Below are positions 8,279 to 16,538 of a stretch of 64,000 nt of DNA, one piece after another (the first letter of the stretch is position 1; every line of letters starts with the position of its first letter). The stretch comes from Silvania confinis (GTDB lineage Bacteria > Pseudomonadota > Gammaproteobacteria > Enterobacterales > Enterobacteriaceae). A program made the position numbers and the translations under genes. The DNA is taken from assembly GCF_025564085.1 (NCBI RefSeq), contig NZ_JAMGZJ010000078.1, positions 744,001 to 808,000 on the forward strand, written 5' to 3'. The notes under the pieces are model-generated. The model did not search any database. It saw only the letters and a program-made list of their open reading frames with translations, and had not been told where the DNA came from.

Positions 8279-8422
8279 CTAGATCTTGCAGGCGTCGCCG
8301 CAGTCATCGTCCGCCACTATCGCCTGCGCTTTTTTATCCGCATCGTCCAGACGTTCCGCGTTGCGCTCTTCTGCTTCTTCCAGTCCGTTAAATACCAGAT
8401 TGTCGAGATCAATTTCCATCAT
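8279..8422 (-). CDS. Small acidic hypothetical protein (47 aa)
   Basis: A minus-strand frame starting with two consecutive ATG codons (8422 and 8419) behind an AGG-containing ribosome site. The product starts MMEIDLDNLVFNGLEEAEER, continues with charged helix-forming sequence and ends with two cysteines (DDDCGDACKI). The composition is strongly acidic. It is too short for ordinary ORF cut-offs but has biased codons and ends exactly at a strong terminator, both supporting a real gene. No family is recognised with certainty; cytoplasmic location expected. Confidence 0.6.
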   Translation of the reverse strand: MMEIDLDNLVFNGLEEAEERNAERLDDADKKAQAIVADDDCGDACKI

Positions 8423-8556
8423 GTACCTGCTTTATTCAGTTTTTGTTCCAGCTCGTATTATAGGGTAAAACCGGCGCAGGAGGCACCCCGCCGCGCAGAG
8501 CGCACATAAGGATAATCCTTGCCATACTCAGGCATTAACCCGGTAAAGGAGCGGCA

Positions 8557-9366
8557 ATGATTACCCTATGCCAGACCTGCGGCACGTCCTATGACCAGCC
8601 GACAGAACCCAAACGGTGCCCCATTTGTGAAGATGAACGCCAGTATGTGCCCTCGACAGGCCAGGCGTGGATCGCGTTTGACGCCCTGACCGCAACCCAT
8701 AGCAATAAATGGCAGCAGCTTGAGCCCGGCCTGTTCAGCATCAAAACCGTGCCCAAATTCGCCATTAACCAGCGCGCCATTTTGCTGCGCACCCCGCAGG
8801 GCAACGTGCTGTGGGACTGCATTGCCAGTCTCGACAGCGCCACCCACGCGCTGGTGACCGCGCTCGGCGGGATCAGCGCCATTGCCCTTTCGCATCCGCA
8901 TTACTACACCACGATGCAGGACTGGGCGGCGGCCTTTAACGCCCCGGTGTATCTGCATGCCAGCGACAGGGAGTGGGTGATGCGCGACAGCCCGGCACTG
9001 CGATTCTGGGAGGGCGACAGGCTTGAGATTGCCCCGGCGGTTACGCTGGTAAGGCTTGGCGGGCATTTTGCCGGTGGCACGGTGCTGCACTGGAACCGCG
9101 AACCGGGTGTGCTGCTGGCGGGTGATATTTTGCAGGTGACCCCCGGAAAAGACGCAGTGTCGTTTATGTGGAGCTACCCGAATATGCTGCCGCTCCCGGC
9201 CGCGACGGTGAGGGACATCATCACCCGGCTGGACAGCGTGCGCTTCTCACGGCTGTATGGGGCCTTTGAAGGGCAGAACATTTCTGCCGATGCCAGGGAG
9301 ATTGTCATCCGGTCGGGCCAGAAATATATTGCTTGTCTCAACCCCGGCCCGGTGGCTAAACTCTAA
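8557..9366 (+). CDS. Zinc-ribbon / metallo-beta-lactamase-fold protein
   Basis: A 269-residue protein. An N-terminal CXXC...CXXC pair (residues 5-24) resembles a rubredoxin-like zinc ribbon. A metallo-beta-lactamase fold follows, but the signature HxHxDH appears as HPHYYT, so the second-metal Asp and His are lost. The GGHFAGG and AGDIL motifs, equivalents of later metal ligands, remain. It may therefore bind one metal or act outside hydrolysis. It starts with AAAGGAG 6 nt upstream of ATG 8557. No operon partner is obvious; the carbonic anhydrase gene follows after a palindrome. Confidence 0.72.
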   Translation: MITLCQTCGTSYDQPTEPKRCPICEDERQYVPSTGQAWIAFDALTATHSNKWQQLEPGLFSIKTVPKFAINQRAILLRTPQGNVLWDCIASLDSATHALVTALGGISAIALSHPHYYTTMQDWAAAFNAPVYLHASDREWVMRDSPALRFWEGDRLEIAPAVTLVRLGGHFAGGTVLHWNREPGVLLAGDILQVTPGKDAVSFMWSYPNMLPLPAATVRDIITRLDSVRFSRLYGAFEGQNISADAREIVIRSGQKYIACLNPGPVAKL

Positions 9367-9368
9367 AA

Positions 9369-9386
9369 ACATGATCTTGATCATGT
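9369..9386. promoter_or_regulatory. Perfect 18-bp palindrome upstream of carbonic anhydrase gene
   Basis: ACATGATC and GATCATGT form 8-bp arms around TT, 31 bp before the carbonic anhydrase ATG and just after the upstream stop codon. It contains two GATC (Dam) sites. It has no T-run, so an operator is more likely than a terminator. The cognate regulator is unknown. Confidence 0.55.
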
Positions 9387-9417
9387 CTAAATCATTACAG
9401 AAAAATGAGACATCGCC

Positions 9418-10053
9418 ATGCAACATATCATTGAAGGTTTTCTCAGCTTTCAAAAAGACGTTTTTCCACAACGTAAAGAACTGTTCCGCAGTCTGGCCTC
9501 CAGTCAGAATCCCAAAGCGCTTTTCATCTCCTGTTCTGACAGCCGACTGGTGCCGGAACTCGTCACCCAGCAGGATCCCGGACAGCTCTTTGTCATTCGT
9601 AATGCTGGCAACATTGTGCCGCCATTCGGGCCCGAGCCCGGCGGCGTGTCAGCCACCATCGAATATGCCGTGGTGGTACTGGGCGTGACCGATATCGTGA
9701 TCTGCGGCCACTCTAACTGTGGCGCGATGAAGGCGATTGCCGACAACGCGAACCTCGATCCGATGCCGGCGGTCTCTCACTGGCTGCGCTATTCCGACGC
9801 GGCAAAAGCGGTGGTGGAAAACAAAACCTGGGACAATCCGACCGATAAAGTCAATGCGATGGTGCAGGAAAACGTGTTTGCACAGTTGAGCAACATCAAA
9901 ACGCACCCGTCGGTTGCGGTGGGTCTGCGTAACGACAGCATTCGCCTGCACGGTTGGGTTTACGATATTGAAAGCGGCGACATTCGCGCGCTGGATAAGA
10001 ACAGCAAGACGTTTGTCTCGCTGTCCGACAATCCTGGCGTTTACTTCGAGTAA
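9418..10053 (+). CDS. Beta-class carbonic anhydrase (CynT-like)
   Basis: A 211-residue enzyme interconverting CO2 and bicarbonate. Zinc ligands Cys39, His98 and Cys101 and the catalytic Asp41-Arg43 dyad are all present in [13 protein letters not shown] and [10 protein letters not shown]. The sequence is closest in pattern to E. coli CynT, including the [10 protein letters not shown] segment, but no cyanase (cynS) or cynR gene lies nearby. It therefore probably serves general bicarbonate supply rather than cyanate breakdown. The ribosome site (GAGACATCGCC) is modest. Cytoplasmic. Confidence 0.92.
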   Translation: MQHIIEGFLSFQKDVFPQRKELFRSLASSQNPKALFISCSDSRLVPELVTQQDPGQLFVIRNAGNIVPPFGPEPGGVSATIEYAVVVLGVTDIVICGHSNCGAMKAIADNANLDPMPAVSHWLRYSDAAKAVVENKTWDNPTDKVNAMVQENVFAQLSNIKTHPSVAVGLRNDSIRLHGWVYDIESGDIRALDKNSKTFVSLSDNPGVYFE

Positions 10054-10064
10054 AAACGCACCCG

Positions 10065-10086
10065 CAGGGCGGGATCTCCCGCCCTG
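10065..10086 (-). terminator. Hairpin between carbonic anhydrase and cupin genes
   Basis: Perfect 10-bp arms (10065-10074, 10077-10086) around TC. Read on the minus strand it is followed within a few bases by TTTTT, so it fits best as a terminator for the leftward cupin operon. It may also end the rightward transcript. Confidence 0.75.
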
Positions 10087-10093
10087 AATTTGC

Positions 10094-11260
10094 TTAAGGC
10101 ATCACTTCCAGTCTCAAACCCGCTCGCTTCGCCGTTTCAGGCAGCAGATCCACCGCCGTCACATAGCCATCCGGATCGAGACAGCGGTTTGCCGCCCGGG
10201 CTTGTTGCAGAATTTCCTGATCCCAGTAGACGCGCTTACGCTGATCGCCCTCGGTCGTCAGGATGCACTCCATCTCACCCTCCAGCGCGCGGTAACGCCG
10301 CCAGCTATTAGCCGGAACCGAAATCACAGAACGTTCAGGCGCAACAATACTTACCTCTTCGCCCTCGACATTCCACGTCACTTCCAGCGTGCCTTTAAAC
10401 ACCATGATCACCTGCACGTCCGGGCACAGGTGCCGCCCGACCACGTGATCGGCCGCGAGCCGCAGCCATTCCACCGAGAAGCCGTGCGGGTTAACGATCG
10501 TCGGGGCCGCGTGTTTGTCCTGGCTGATGCCAAAGCCAATCACCGGCGCAATCTCGCCGCCGTGACCCGGCAGCACTGAATCCAGTAGCCCTGCCGCAGA
10601 CCAGCGGCGATCCGCTCCGGCCACCGCCCGCTGGCGCATCTCTTCCACGGAGTAGTGGCGTAGGGCGGCGATCTCTTCCGCCGGCAGCGGTGTCAGCAGC
10701 CCCGCGGGTTCCGGCAGGGTATCGCCTGCATTCACGTCGATGAGCATATTCTCTTTGCTTAGATACAGGCCGTATTCGCTGGCCGCATTCAGAATCGACG
10801 GGTGCCAGATGATCCCCCCGGTATTGTTCCCGCCCAGCACCGTGTAGACCATCCCGCAGGTCTCTTCCTTACTGACGTTAGTGAAGCCGCGGAAGATCCA
10901 CGTCGGAATCGACAGAATCGCCGGGGCGCTAAGCTCGGTTTCATTTTCGCCGTTTGCCCCCCAGCGAAAACGCCATGTCCCTTCGTGGATCAAAAACACT
11001 TCTGCCGTAAAGTGCAGATGCAAATTATTGGTGACCCCTTTCGGCATCGCCGCCGCGCCGATGTTAAAGCCGTGCGGCTCAGGAATGTTCACCACCTGGG
11101 CGGACGACTGGGTCACGCCCGGTCCCACAAACGAGTAGTTCTGTTTCAGGTGCGAACCCGGCAGCTTGCAGTCAATAAACGCAAGATTACAGGACACCAT
11201 ATCTTCAGGTGTGACCAGGCGGCTTTTCGCCAGTTCCGGGGTAATGTGACGTGCTTTCAT
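10094..11260 (-). CDS. Bicupin protein (gentisate-dioxygenase-like fold)
   Basis: A 388-residue protein with two cupin barrels. The first has metal-type residues (NLHLHFTAEVFLIHEG, an H-x-H with a later Glu). The second (residues about 270-340, RHLCPDVQVIMVFKGTLEV) keeps only part of the motif. The length suits gentisate/hydroxynaphthoate-type dioxygenases or non-enzymatic bicupins. It is the last gene of the leftward catabolic operon, 11 bp after the aldolase gene. An oxygen-dependent ring or C-C cleavage step is plausible but not shown; isomerase or sensor roles are alternatives. Confidence 0.72.
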   Translation of the reverse strand: MKARHITPELAKSRLVTPEDMVSCNLAFIDCKLPGSHLKQNYSFVGPGVTQSSAQVVNIPEPHGFNIGAAAMPKGVTNNLHLHFTAEVFLIHEGTWRFRWGANGENETELSAPAILSIPTWIFRGFTNVSKEETCGMVYTVLGGNNTGGIIWHPSILNAASEYGLYLSKENMLIDVNAGDTLPEPAGLLTPLPAEEIAALRHYSVEEMRQRAVAGADRRWSAAGLLDSVLPGHGGEIAPVIGFGISQDKHAAPTIVNPHGFSVEWLRLAADHVVGRHLCPDVQVIMVFKGTLEVTWNVEGEEVSIVAPERSVISVPANSWRRYRALEGEMECILTTEGDQRKRVYWDQEILQQARAANRCLDPDGYVTAVDLLPETAKRAGLRLEVMP

Positions 11261-11271
11261 GTTCTCTCCTG

Positions 11272-12060
11272 TTAATAGCCAGATGCGCCGGTCGTGGGGA
11301 TCGCGTTGCCGCGCGCCTGGGCGATGGCCTCACGCGAGGCGCGACCCAGTTGCATGACATCGTTCGCGGGGGTGACAAACTGAAAACCTTCGCTGATGCG
11401 CCGGGCGGCGGCATCGCCGGAGGTGCAAAAAATACCGGCCAGTTTGTGGGTCTGACGACAGCGGCTGACCACCCGCTCAACGGCGGCCAGCATCTCCGGG
11501 TGACGGGATTCGGCGCTGGCGCTGCCGGTGAGGGTCAGGGACAGATCGTTCGGGCCGATAAACACCCCGTCTAACCCGTCGGTCGCCAGAATCGCATCGA
11601 GGTTCGCCAGCCCTTCGCGGGTTTCAATCATCGCCAGGGTCAGAATTTCGTTGTTGGCGTGCTGAGGGTAATCGGCACCGCCGTACAGCAAGCCGCGTGC
11701 CGGGCCAAACGAGCGATTGCCCAGCGGGGGATAGCGGCAGGCGGCGACAAAGCGGCGGGCCTCTTCCGGGGTGGAGATCATCGGGCAGATAATGCCGTAG
11801 GCCCCGGCATCGAGCATGCGCATGATTTGCGCCGGGTCGTTATCGGAGACCCGCACCAGCGGCACCGCCGGGGTGGCAGAGATCGCCTGCAGCATGGTCA
11901 GTGCGCTGGCAAAATCAATCATCCCATGCTGGAGATCGACGGTGATGGCATCGTATCCCTGATGGCCCAGGATTTCGGCGCTGTAGCTGGACGGGATCGC
12001 CAGCCAGCCGTTAATAATGGCGGCGTTTTCGCGCAGCGCCTTGAGTTTATTCTGTCGCAT
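11272..12060 (-). CDS. HpaI/HpcH-family class II aldolase
   Basis: A 262-residue aldolase of the HpcH/HpaI family. ITVDLQHGMIDF supplies the active-site His region, MIETREGLANLD the metal-binding Glu and GVFIGPNDLS the metal-binding Asp. Family members cleave 4-hydroxy-2-oxoacids such as 2-keto-3-deoxyrhamnonate or 4-hydroxy-2-oxoheptanedioate to pyruvate and an aldehyde. Its ATG overlaps the end of the alpha/beta hydrolase gene by 14 bp. In this operon it likely performs the terminal carbon-carbon cleavage feeding central metabolism; the real substrate is unknown. Confidence 0.85.
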   Translation of the reverse strand: MRQNKLKALRENAAIINGWLAIPSSYSAEILGHQGYDAITVDLQHGMIDFASALTMLQAISATPAVPLVRVSDNDPAQIMRMLDAGAYGIICPMISTPEEARRFVAACRYPPLGNRSFGPARGLLYGGADYPQHANNEILTLAMIETREGLANLDAILATDGLDGVFIGPNDLSLTLTGSASAESRHPEMLAAVERVVSRCRQTHKLAGIFCTSGDAAARRISEGFQFVTPANDVMQLGRASREAIAQARGNAIPTTGASGY

Positions 12061-12781
12061 CTAAACACTCCTGAATCCACTGGCGCAGCGGGGGCGCAAC
12101 CTCGTCGGGCGCTTCGAGCACGGTAAAGTGCCCGGCACCGGGGAGGGTGACGCTCGTCGCTTGCGAGGCGCTCCCGGCGGCCAGCTGGTGGTGGTGGGGC
12201 GTGCAGATCGGATCGTGCAGGCCGTTAATAATAAGGATCGGGCAGGCCAGGGCGGCCAACGCCTCGCGATTATCGCGCCGGGAAATCGCGATTTCGGTCT
12301 GGGTCGCCAGCGTCTCAGGCCCGCACGCTTCTGCCATCTGGCAGATGATGTCGTGCAGCTCCCGGTCGTGGGTGCGCGACGGGGCCACGTACTTTGGCCA
12401 CAAGCTGGCAGAGAGCCAGTTCGTCAGTCCCTGTTGCCGGGCGGCACTTACCGCCTCGCGGCGTAGCGCCGCATTTTCCGGCAGATCGGCAAGCGGGTTG
12501 ACCGACAGCAGCGCCAGTCCGGCAATCCGTTCGGGCGCGTCGGCAATCATCTGCAGCGCCACGATCGCCCCCAGCGAAAAGCCCGCCAGCAGGAAGCGCG
12601 TCGGAAGTTCGCTCAGCAGCCGCTTCGAGGCATCTTCGGCTGAGGTGTCCGCCGTCAGCTCGGGACAGATCGCCGCGGATACGTTGAGCCGGTCGAGGGT
12701 CGGCTGCCAGAGGCGGCGGTTGCACAGCGTGCCGCCAGCCAGCACCAGCGGCAGATGGCGAGTATTGAGCGTGGTCATCAT
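12047..12781 (-). CDS. Alpha/beta hydrolase
   Basis: A 244-residue hydrolase of the alpha/beta fold. The nucleophile elbow GFSLG contains the Ser near residue 95, the acid residue is in INGLHDPICTP and the catalytic His in GAGHFTVLEAPDEV. The size and motif spacing resemble 3-oxoadipate enol-lactone hydrolase (PcaD-like) and related lactonases or esterases. There is no signal peptide. It overlaps the aldolase gene and lies 5 bp after the SDR gene. A ring-opening or ester-hydrolysis step in the same pathway is the best inference. Confidence 0.82.
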   Translation of the reverse strand: MMTTLNTRHLPLVLAGGTLCNRRLWQPTLDRLNVSAAICPELTADTSAEDASKRLLSELPTRFLLAGFSLGAIVALQMIADAPERIAGLALLSVNPLADLPENAALRREAVSAARQQGLTNWLSASLWPKYVAPSRTHDRELHDIICQMAEACGPETLATQTEIAISRRDNREALAALACPILIINGLHDPICTPHHHQLAAGSASQATSVTLPGAGHFTVLEAPDEVAPPLRQWIQECLDATE

Positions 12782-12786
12782 CGTCC

Positions 12787-13551
12787 TCAGGTTGCGGTCC
12801 AGCCGCCGTCGACCATCAGCGCGCTACCGGTGATCATCCCCGCCGCATCGGAGGCCAGAAACACCACCGGTCCCATCACGTCTTCGACGGTGCCCAGCCG
12901 CCCGAGCTTAATGTTGTCCAGCACGTAGCGACGAAAGGCGGGTTCGCCCAGCGAACGCGCAGAAAGCGCGGTCTCAATAAAGGTCGGGCACAGGGTGTTA
13001 ACTCGGATCCCCGCGTCGCCCAGCTCCAGCGCCATCGCTTTGGTTAAGCCCTCCAGCGCGAATTTGGAGGCACAGTAGACGCTGCGGCTCGGGCCGCCGA
13101 CGTGACCCATCTGCGACGAGATATGGATAATCGACCCGGCAATTTGCTCCTCGCGCATCCGCGCCGCCACCTGCTGGCTGATAAAAAAGGTGGCCCGCAG
13201 GTTGATGGCCATCACCGCATCGAAGCTGGCTTCACTCACCGTCAGAAACGGCTCGTGGCGCGCCAGCCCGGCGCTGTTCACCAGGATCTCGAAGGCGGGC
13301 AGGGGCGAAAGCACCTGCTCGACCTGCGCGACGTCGGTGATATCCAGCGACACCGGATGCAGCGTCAGCCCGCGTTCGGCGGCGAGCGTGGCGGCCGCGT
13401 CCAGCGCCGGGCGATCCCGGGCGGCAATCCATACCTCTGCCCCGGCCTGCGCCAGGGCGACGGCGCAGGCGAATCCCAGCCCTTTGGAGCCACCTGTCAC
13501 CAGAGCGCGTTTCCCGTGCAGGCTGAAAGAAGGCATTTCAGGAAAGGTCAT
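12787..13551 (-). CDS. Short-chain dehydrogenase/reductase
   Basis: A 254-residue classical SDR. The cofactor motif TGGSKGLG is near residue 18, NSAG follows at about 90, and the catalytic tetrad shows Ser in HISSQMG with YCASK for Tyr and Lys. The residue after beta-2 (IAARDRPAL) carries an Arg, suggesting a possible preference for NADP, although this is weak evidence. It is 3 bp from the HisD-like gene, so translation is coupled. It should oxidise a secondary alcohol or reduce a ketone in the catabolic route of this operon. Confidence 0.87.
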   Translation of the reverse strand: MTFPEMPSFSLHGKRALVTGGSKGLGFACAVALAQAGAEVWIAARDRPALDAAATLAAERGLTLHPVSLDITDVAQVEQVLSPLPAFEILVNSAGLARHEPFLTVSEASFDAVMAINLRATFFISQQVAARMREEQIAGSIIHISSQMGHVGGPSRSVYCASKFALEGLTKAMALELGDAGIRVNTLCPTFIETALSARSLGEPAFRRYVLDNIKLGRLGTVEDVMGPVVFLASDAAGMITGSALMVDGGWTAT

Positions 13552-13554
13552 GCC

Positions 13555-14877
13555 TTATACCTTTTCTCTGACCGGCGCGGGGGTGGCGTACGGCACATCC
13601 ACCTGGCCGTAGCGGCGCACGCGGATATTGGCCTGCTCGGCATGCCCGGCGAAGCCTTCCAGCAGCGACAGGCGTGAGCAGTAGCTGCCAATCTCGGCGG
13701 TGGCTTCATCGCTGAGCACCTTCTGCCAGGTGCAGGTTTTCATGAACTTGCCGACCCACAGGCCGCCGGTATAGCGGGCCGCTTTTTGCGTTGGCAGGGT
13801 GTGGTTGGTGCCAATCACCTTGTCACCGTAGGCGACGTTGGTGCGCGGGCCGAGGAACAGCGCGCCAAAGTTGGTCAGATTTGCCAGGAACCAGTCGTCG
13901 CGGTCGGTCATGACCTGCACATGCTCAGAGGCGATGCGGTCGGCTTCGGCGAGCATTTCGTCATAGCTGTCGCAGACGATGATTTCGCCGTAGTCGCGCC
14001 ACGCCTGGCGCGCAATGTCGGCGGTAGGCAGTTTTTCCAGCAGGCGGTCGATTTCGCGCAGCGTCTCTTTGGCCAGCCGCATCGAGTTGGTCAGCAGAAT
14101 GGCGGGAGTGGTGACGCCATGTTCGGCCTGGCCCAGCAGATCGGTGGCGCACATTTCGGCGTCGACCGTTTCGTCGGCAATCACCAGCGTCTCGGTTGGC
14201 CCGGCAAACAGGTCAATGCCGACCCGGCCAAACAGCTGGCGCTTGGCTTCGGCGACAAAGGCGTTGCCCGGCCCGACCAGCATATCCACCGGGGCCAGCG
14301 AATCGGTGCCCAGCGCCATCGCGCCGATGGCCTGAATGCCGCCCAGAGCGTAAATCTCGGTGGCCCCGGCCATTTTTTGCGCCGCCACGATCGCCGGGGC
14401 GGGTTCGCCGCCGAACGGCGGAGCGCAGCTGACGATGCGCGAGCAGCCCGCGACGTTGGCGGTAATAATCGACATATGCGCCGAGGCCAGCAGCGGGTAT
14501 TTGCCACCCGGCACATAACAGCCGACGGCATTAATGGGGATATTTTTATGACCGAGGATCACCCCGGGGCGCGTTTCGATTTCCAGATCGAGCAGGCATT
14601 CTCGCTGGGCGCGGGCAAAATTAAACACCTGCTGCTGGGCGAATTCGATATCGATAATATCCTGACGGCTCAGTTTTTTCATACAGGCGTTAATTTCGGC
14701 ATCGGTCAGGCGATAATCCTGGCGATCGTAGCGGTCGAATTTAATCGATAATTCGCGGATGGCTTTATTCCCACGCTGTTCAATATCCGCAAGAATGGTT
14801 TCCACCGTTTCTCTTATCTGACGCTGTGCATCCTGACGTTCCTGAACCGGTTTACTGGTTTTTAATATATAAGCCAC
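13555..14877 (-). CDS. HisD-like dehydrogenase (HpsN-type), copy 1
   Basis: A 440-residue protein of the histidinol dehydrogenase superfamily but not biosynthetic HisD: no other his genes are nearby. Conserved parts include [37 protein letters not shown], the metal/active-site [10 protein letters not shown] and GTNHTLPT. Relatives such as HpsN perform four-electron oxidation of a primary alcohol to an acid with NAD (for example sulfopropanediol to sulfolactate). A second, diverged paralogue lies in the rightward operon (19849-21159). The two copies in one cluster suggest two alcohol-to-acid oxidations or two stereoisomers. Confidence 0.85.
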   Translation of the reverse strand: MAYILKTSKPVQERQDAQRQIRETVETILADIEQRGNKAIRELSIKFDRYDRQDYRLTDAEINACMKKLSRQDIIDIEFAQQQVFNFARAQRECLLDLEIETRPGVILGHKNIPINAVGCYVPGGKYPLLASAHMSIITANVAGCSRIVSCAPPFGGEPAPAIVAAQKMAGATEIYALGGIQAIGAMALGTDSLAPVDMLVGPGNAFVAEAKRQLFGRVGIDLFAGPTETLVIADETVDAEMCATDLLGQAEHGVTTPAILLTNSMRLAKETLREIDRLLEKLPTADIARQAWRDYGEIIVCDSYDEMLAEADRIASEHVQVMTDRDDWFLANLTNFGALFLGPRTNVAYGDKVIGTNHTLPTQKAARYTGGLWVGKFMKTCTWQKVLSDEATAEIGSYCSRLSLLEGFAGHAEQANIRVRRYGQVDVPYATPAPVREKV

Positions 14878-14913
14878 AATCGTTTCCTTTCATATTTGAG
14901 ATGACGGATAGCC

Positions 14914-14929
14914 TCCCGGCGAACCGGGA
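14914..14929 (-). other. Intercistronic UUCG-tetraloop hairpin
   Basis: A 6-bp GC-rich stem with, on the coding minus strand, a TTCG loop, placed between the MFS gene and the HisD-like gene. There is no T-run, so mRNA processing or stability is a better guess than termination. Confidence 0.5.
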
Positions 14930-14948
14930 TAAACATCAATGCTGCAAT

Positions 14949-16187
14949 TTATTGGTCGCGCGCGGGCGCGAGGGAACTATTAAGCGTTAATTCTGCACTC
15001 GGGGGTGTTTTACGTGAATTAACCCAGCGGACGGAAAGCGGAGTCGCAATCGCAGCCACCACCGAGAGGGCGGCAATAAACAGATACCCGGAAGAGAGGT
15101 TAATGTGCTGCATCATCACCCCCATGATCACCGGCCCGGCAAACATGCCGCAGGAGTAAATGGTCTGGAACAAGCCCATGCGGGTGGACTGTTCATCGGA
15201 GGTGGTGTTGACCACGCTCAGGGACATAAATGCGGCGAACGCCATCCCGAAGGAGAAACCGGCCAGCGCCTGCAGCAGATAGATAACGTACATATTGCTG
15301 GTGAACGGAATGCCAAACGTCGACACCACCTGCAGCATAATCCCCAGTAACGCCGTCTTCATCAGGCCCAGGCGCTGGTAAAACACGCTGCTGCACAGGG
15401 CAATCGCCAGCGCGTAGAAGATCAGATGAATATTGCTCAGCAGGGTCAGGATCCCGGCCCGGCCGCCCAGCTGCTCGGCGTAAATGGGCGTCAGCGTGTC
15501 GCGGGTCGCAAAAGGCACCAGGATCACGAGGGTCGCCAGAATGCCAATCAGCCATACCGAACGGTCGGCGAGCTGCAGGCGCGCCCCGGCGATACAGGCT
15601 TTCAGCGACGGGGCTTTTACCGGGTCGTGCACATCGCGAATGCGGGTGGTGAGGAACAGCGCCACCAGCGCTGATACGCAGGAGACAAAAAAGGCGATGT
15701 TGTTGGCAAAATAGTGAATCAACAAGCCGCCGATGCAGTTGCCGAGGAACACCCCGATCGGCCCTGCCAGCGCCAGAAAGGCCACGGCGGCGGGGGCGTC
15801 TTTGCGGTCAAAGTAGCGCATAAACAGGATGTTATACAGCACCCAGGTGGCGGCGGTGACGCCGTCTGCCGCTTTGGCCAGATACAGGGTGAGGGCGTTA
15901 GGCTCGAGCCAGGCCAGTGGCCAGGCGATAATCGGCAGGAGTAGCGCAACCTGAATAAAGATTTTTCGGCTTTTCACCACGTCGGAGATGATCCCCAGTG
16001 GAAAACGGATCAGCAGCGTGGCCAGCCCGCTGGCCCCCATGATGATGCCCATCACCTGCGGTTCCATCCCCTGGTTAATCATCATCGGGGCCAGAAACGC
16101 ATCGATGCTGTGGATACAGATAAAAAATAACACGCTGATGATGAAAAACAGCCGGGCTTCCGGTCGGCGTAACAGTGCTCGAAACAT
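14949..16187 (-). CDS. MFS transporter
   Basis: A 412-residue major-facilitator protein with about 12 hydrophobic segments. An MFS-A-like loop (IRFPLGIISDVVKSRKIF) sits between TM2 and TM3. The start at 16187 (MFRALLRRPEARLFF) follows an AGAGGTT ribosome site and begins close to TM1; the upstream frame to 16235 adds a non-conserved extension. It is the first gene of the leftward operon and faces the LacI-type regulator across a 351-bp gap holding two operators. It probably imports the pathway's substrate; export cannot be excluded. Confidence 0.87.
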   Translation of the reverse strand: MFRALLRRPEARLFFIISVLFFICIHSIDAFLAPMMINQGMEPQVMGIIMGASGLATLLIRFPLGIISDVVKSRKIFIQVALLLPIIAWPLAWLEPNALTLYLAKAADGVTAATWVLYNILFMRYFDRKDAPAAVAFLALAGPIGVFLGNCIGGLLIHYFANNIAFFVSCVSALVALFLTTRIRDVHDPVKAPSLKACIAGARLQLADRSVWLIGILATLVILVPFATRDTLTPIYAEQLGGRAGILTLLSNIHLIFYALAIALCSSVFYQRLGLMKTALLGIMLQVVSTFGIPFTSNMYVIYLLQALAGFSFGMAFAAFMSLSVVNTTSDEQSTRMGLFQTIYSCGMFAGPVIMGVMMQHINLSSGYLFIAALSVVAAIATPLSVRWVNSRKTPPSAELTLNSSLAPARDQ

Positions 16188-16304
16188 GGTTGTGAACCTC
16201 TTAATAAGCAATGGGTTATAACCAATCAAGTACAACGTTTACCGGCTCAATCCTTTTGATGACTGCCCAATTTGCCCGGTACAATTGACGGTGTGAAACT
16301 GCTC

Positions 16305-16318
16305 TGCATACGTATTCA
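16305..16318. promoter_or_regulatory. LacI-type operator 1
   Basis: TGCATACGTATTCA is a near-palindrome with the central CG dinucleotide typical of LacI-family operators, with one mismatch between the half-sites. It matches operator 2 at 12 of 14 positions and lies on the MFS-proximal side of the divergent intergenic region. Confidence 0.7.
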
Positions 16319-16349
16319 AAAATTGAAGTTACGAAAAGGTTTCAATTTT
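16319..16349. repeat. 9-bp inverted repeat between the two operators
   Basis: AAAATTGAA (16319-16327) and TTCAATTTT (16341-16349) are perfect inverted arms separated by 13 bp. The arms are AT-rich and unlike the CG-centred operators, so they could bind a second regulator or form a cruciform. Confidence 0.5.
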
Positions 16350-16392
16350 GTAAAGGTTGTTTGTCACCATTGTGAAAAAATAATTTAGGCTG

Positions 16393-16408
16393 TTGCATAC
16401 GCATGCAA
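16393..16408. promoter_or_regulatory. LacI-type operator 2
   Basis: TTGCATACGCATGCAA is a near-perfect palindrome with central CG, one mismatch between arms, centred 89 bp from operator 1. Its TTGCAT start also reads as a possible -35 element for the rightward regulator operon, so repressor binding there could block RNA polymerase. Confidence 0.72.
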
Positions 16409-16538
16409 AGATGGTGTAAGACTAAAAAGTACCCGCTTCCTGAGGCAGCCAGAACGGGGTAGATCGCCAGGTCATCGCGATATCTTGTTGAAAAATGTGC
16501 CAGAATCGGGAAGTAACAGGGATAAGGAACAAACGGCA

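Noticed and set aside
9418-10053. Cyanate (cyn) operon
   Set aside because: Only the carbonic anhydrase is present; no cynS, cynX or cynR genes are adjacent.
13786-14751. 321-codon plus-strand open frame
   Set aside because: Antisense to the HisD-like gene; high-GC third positions create long open shadows here.
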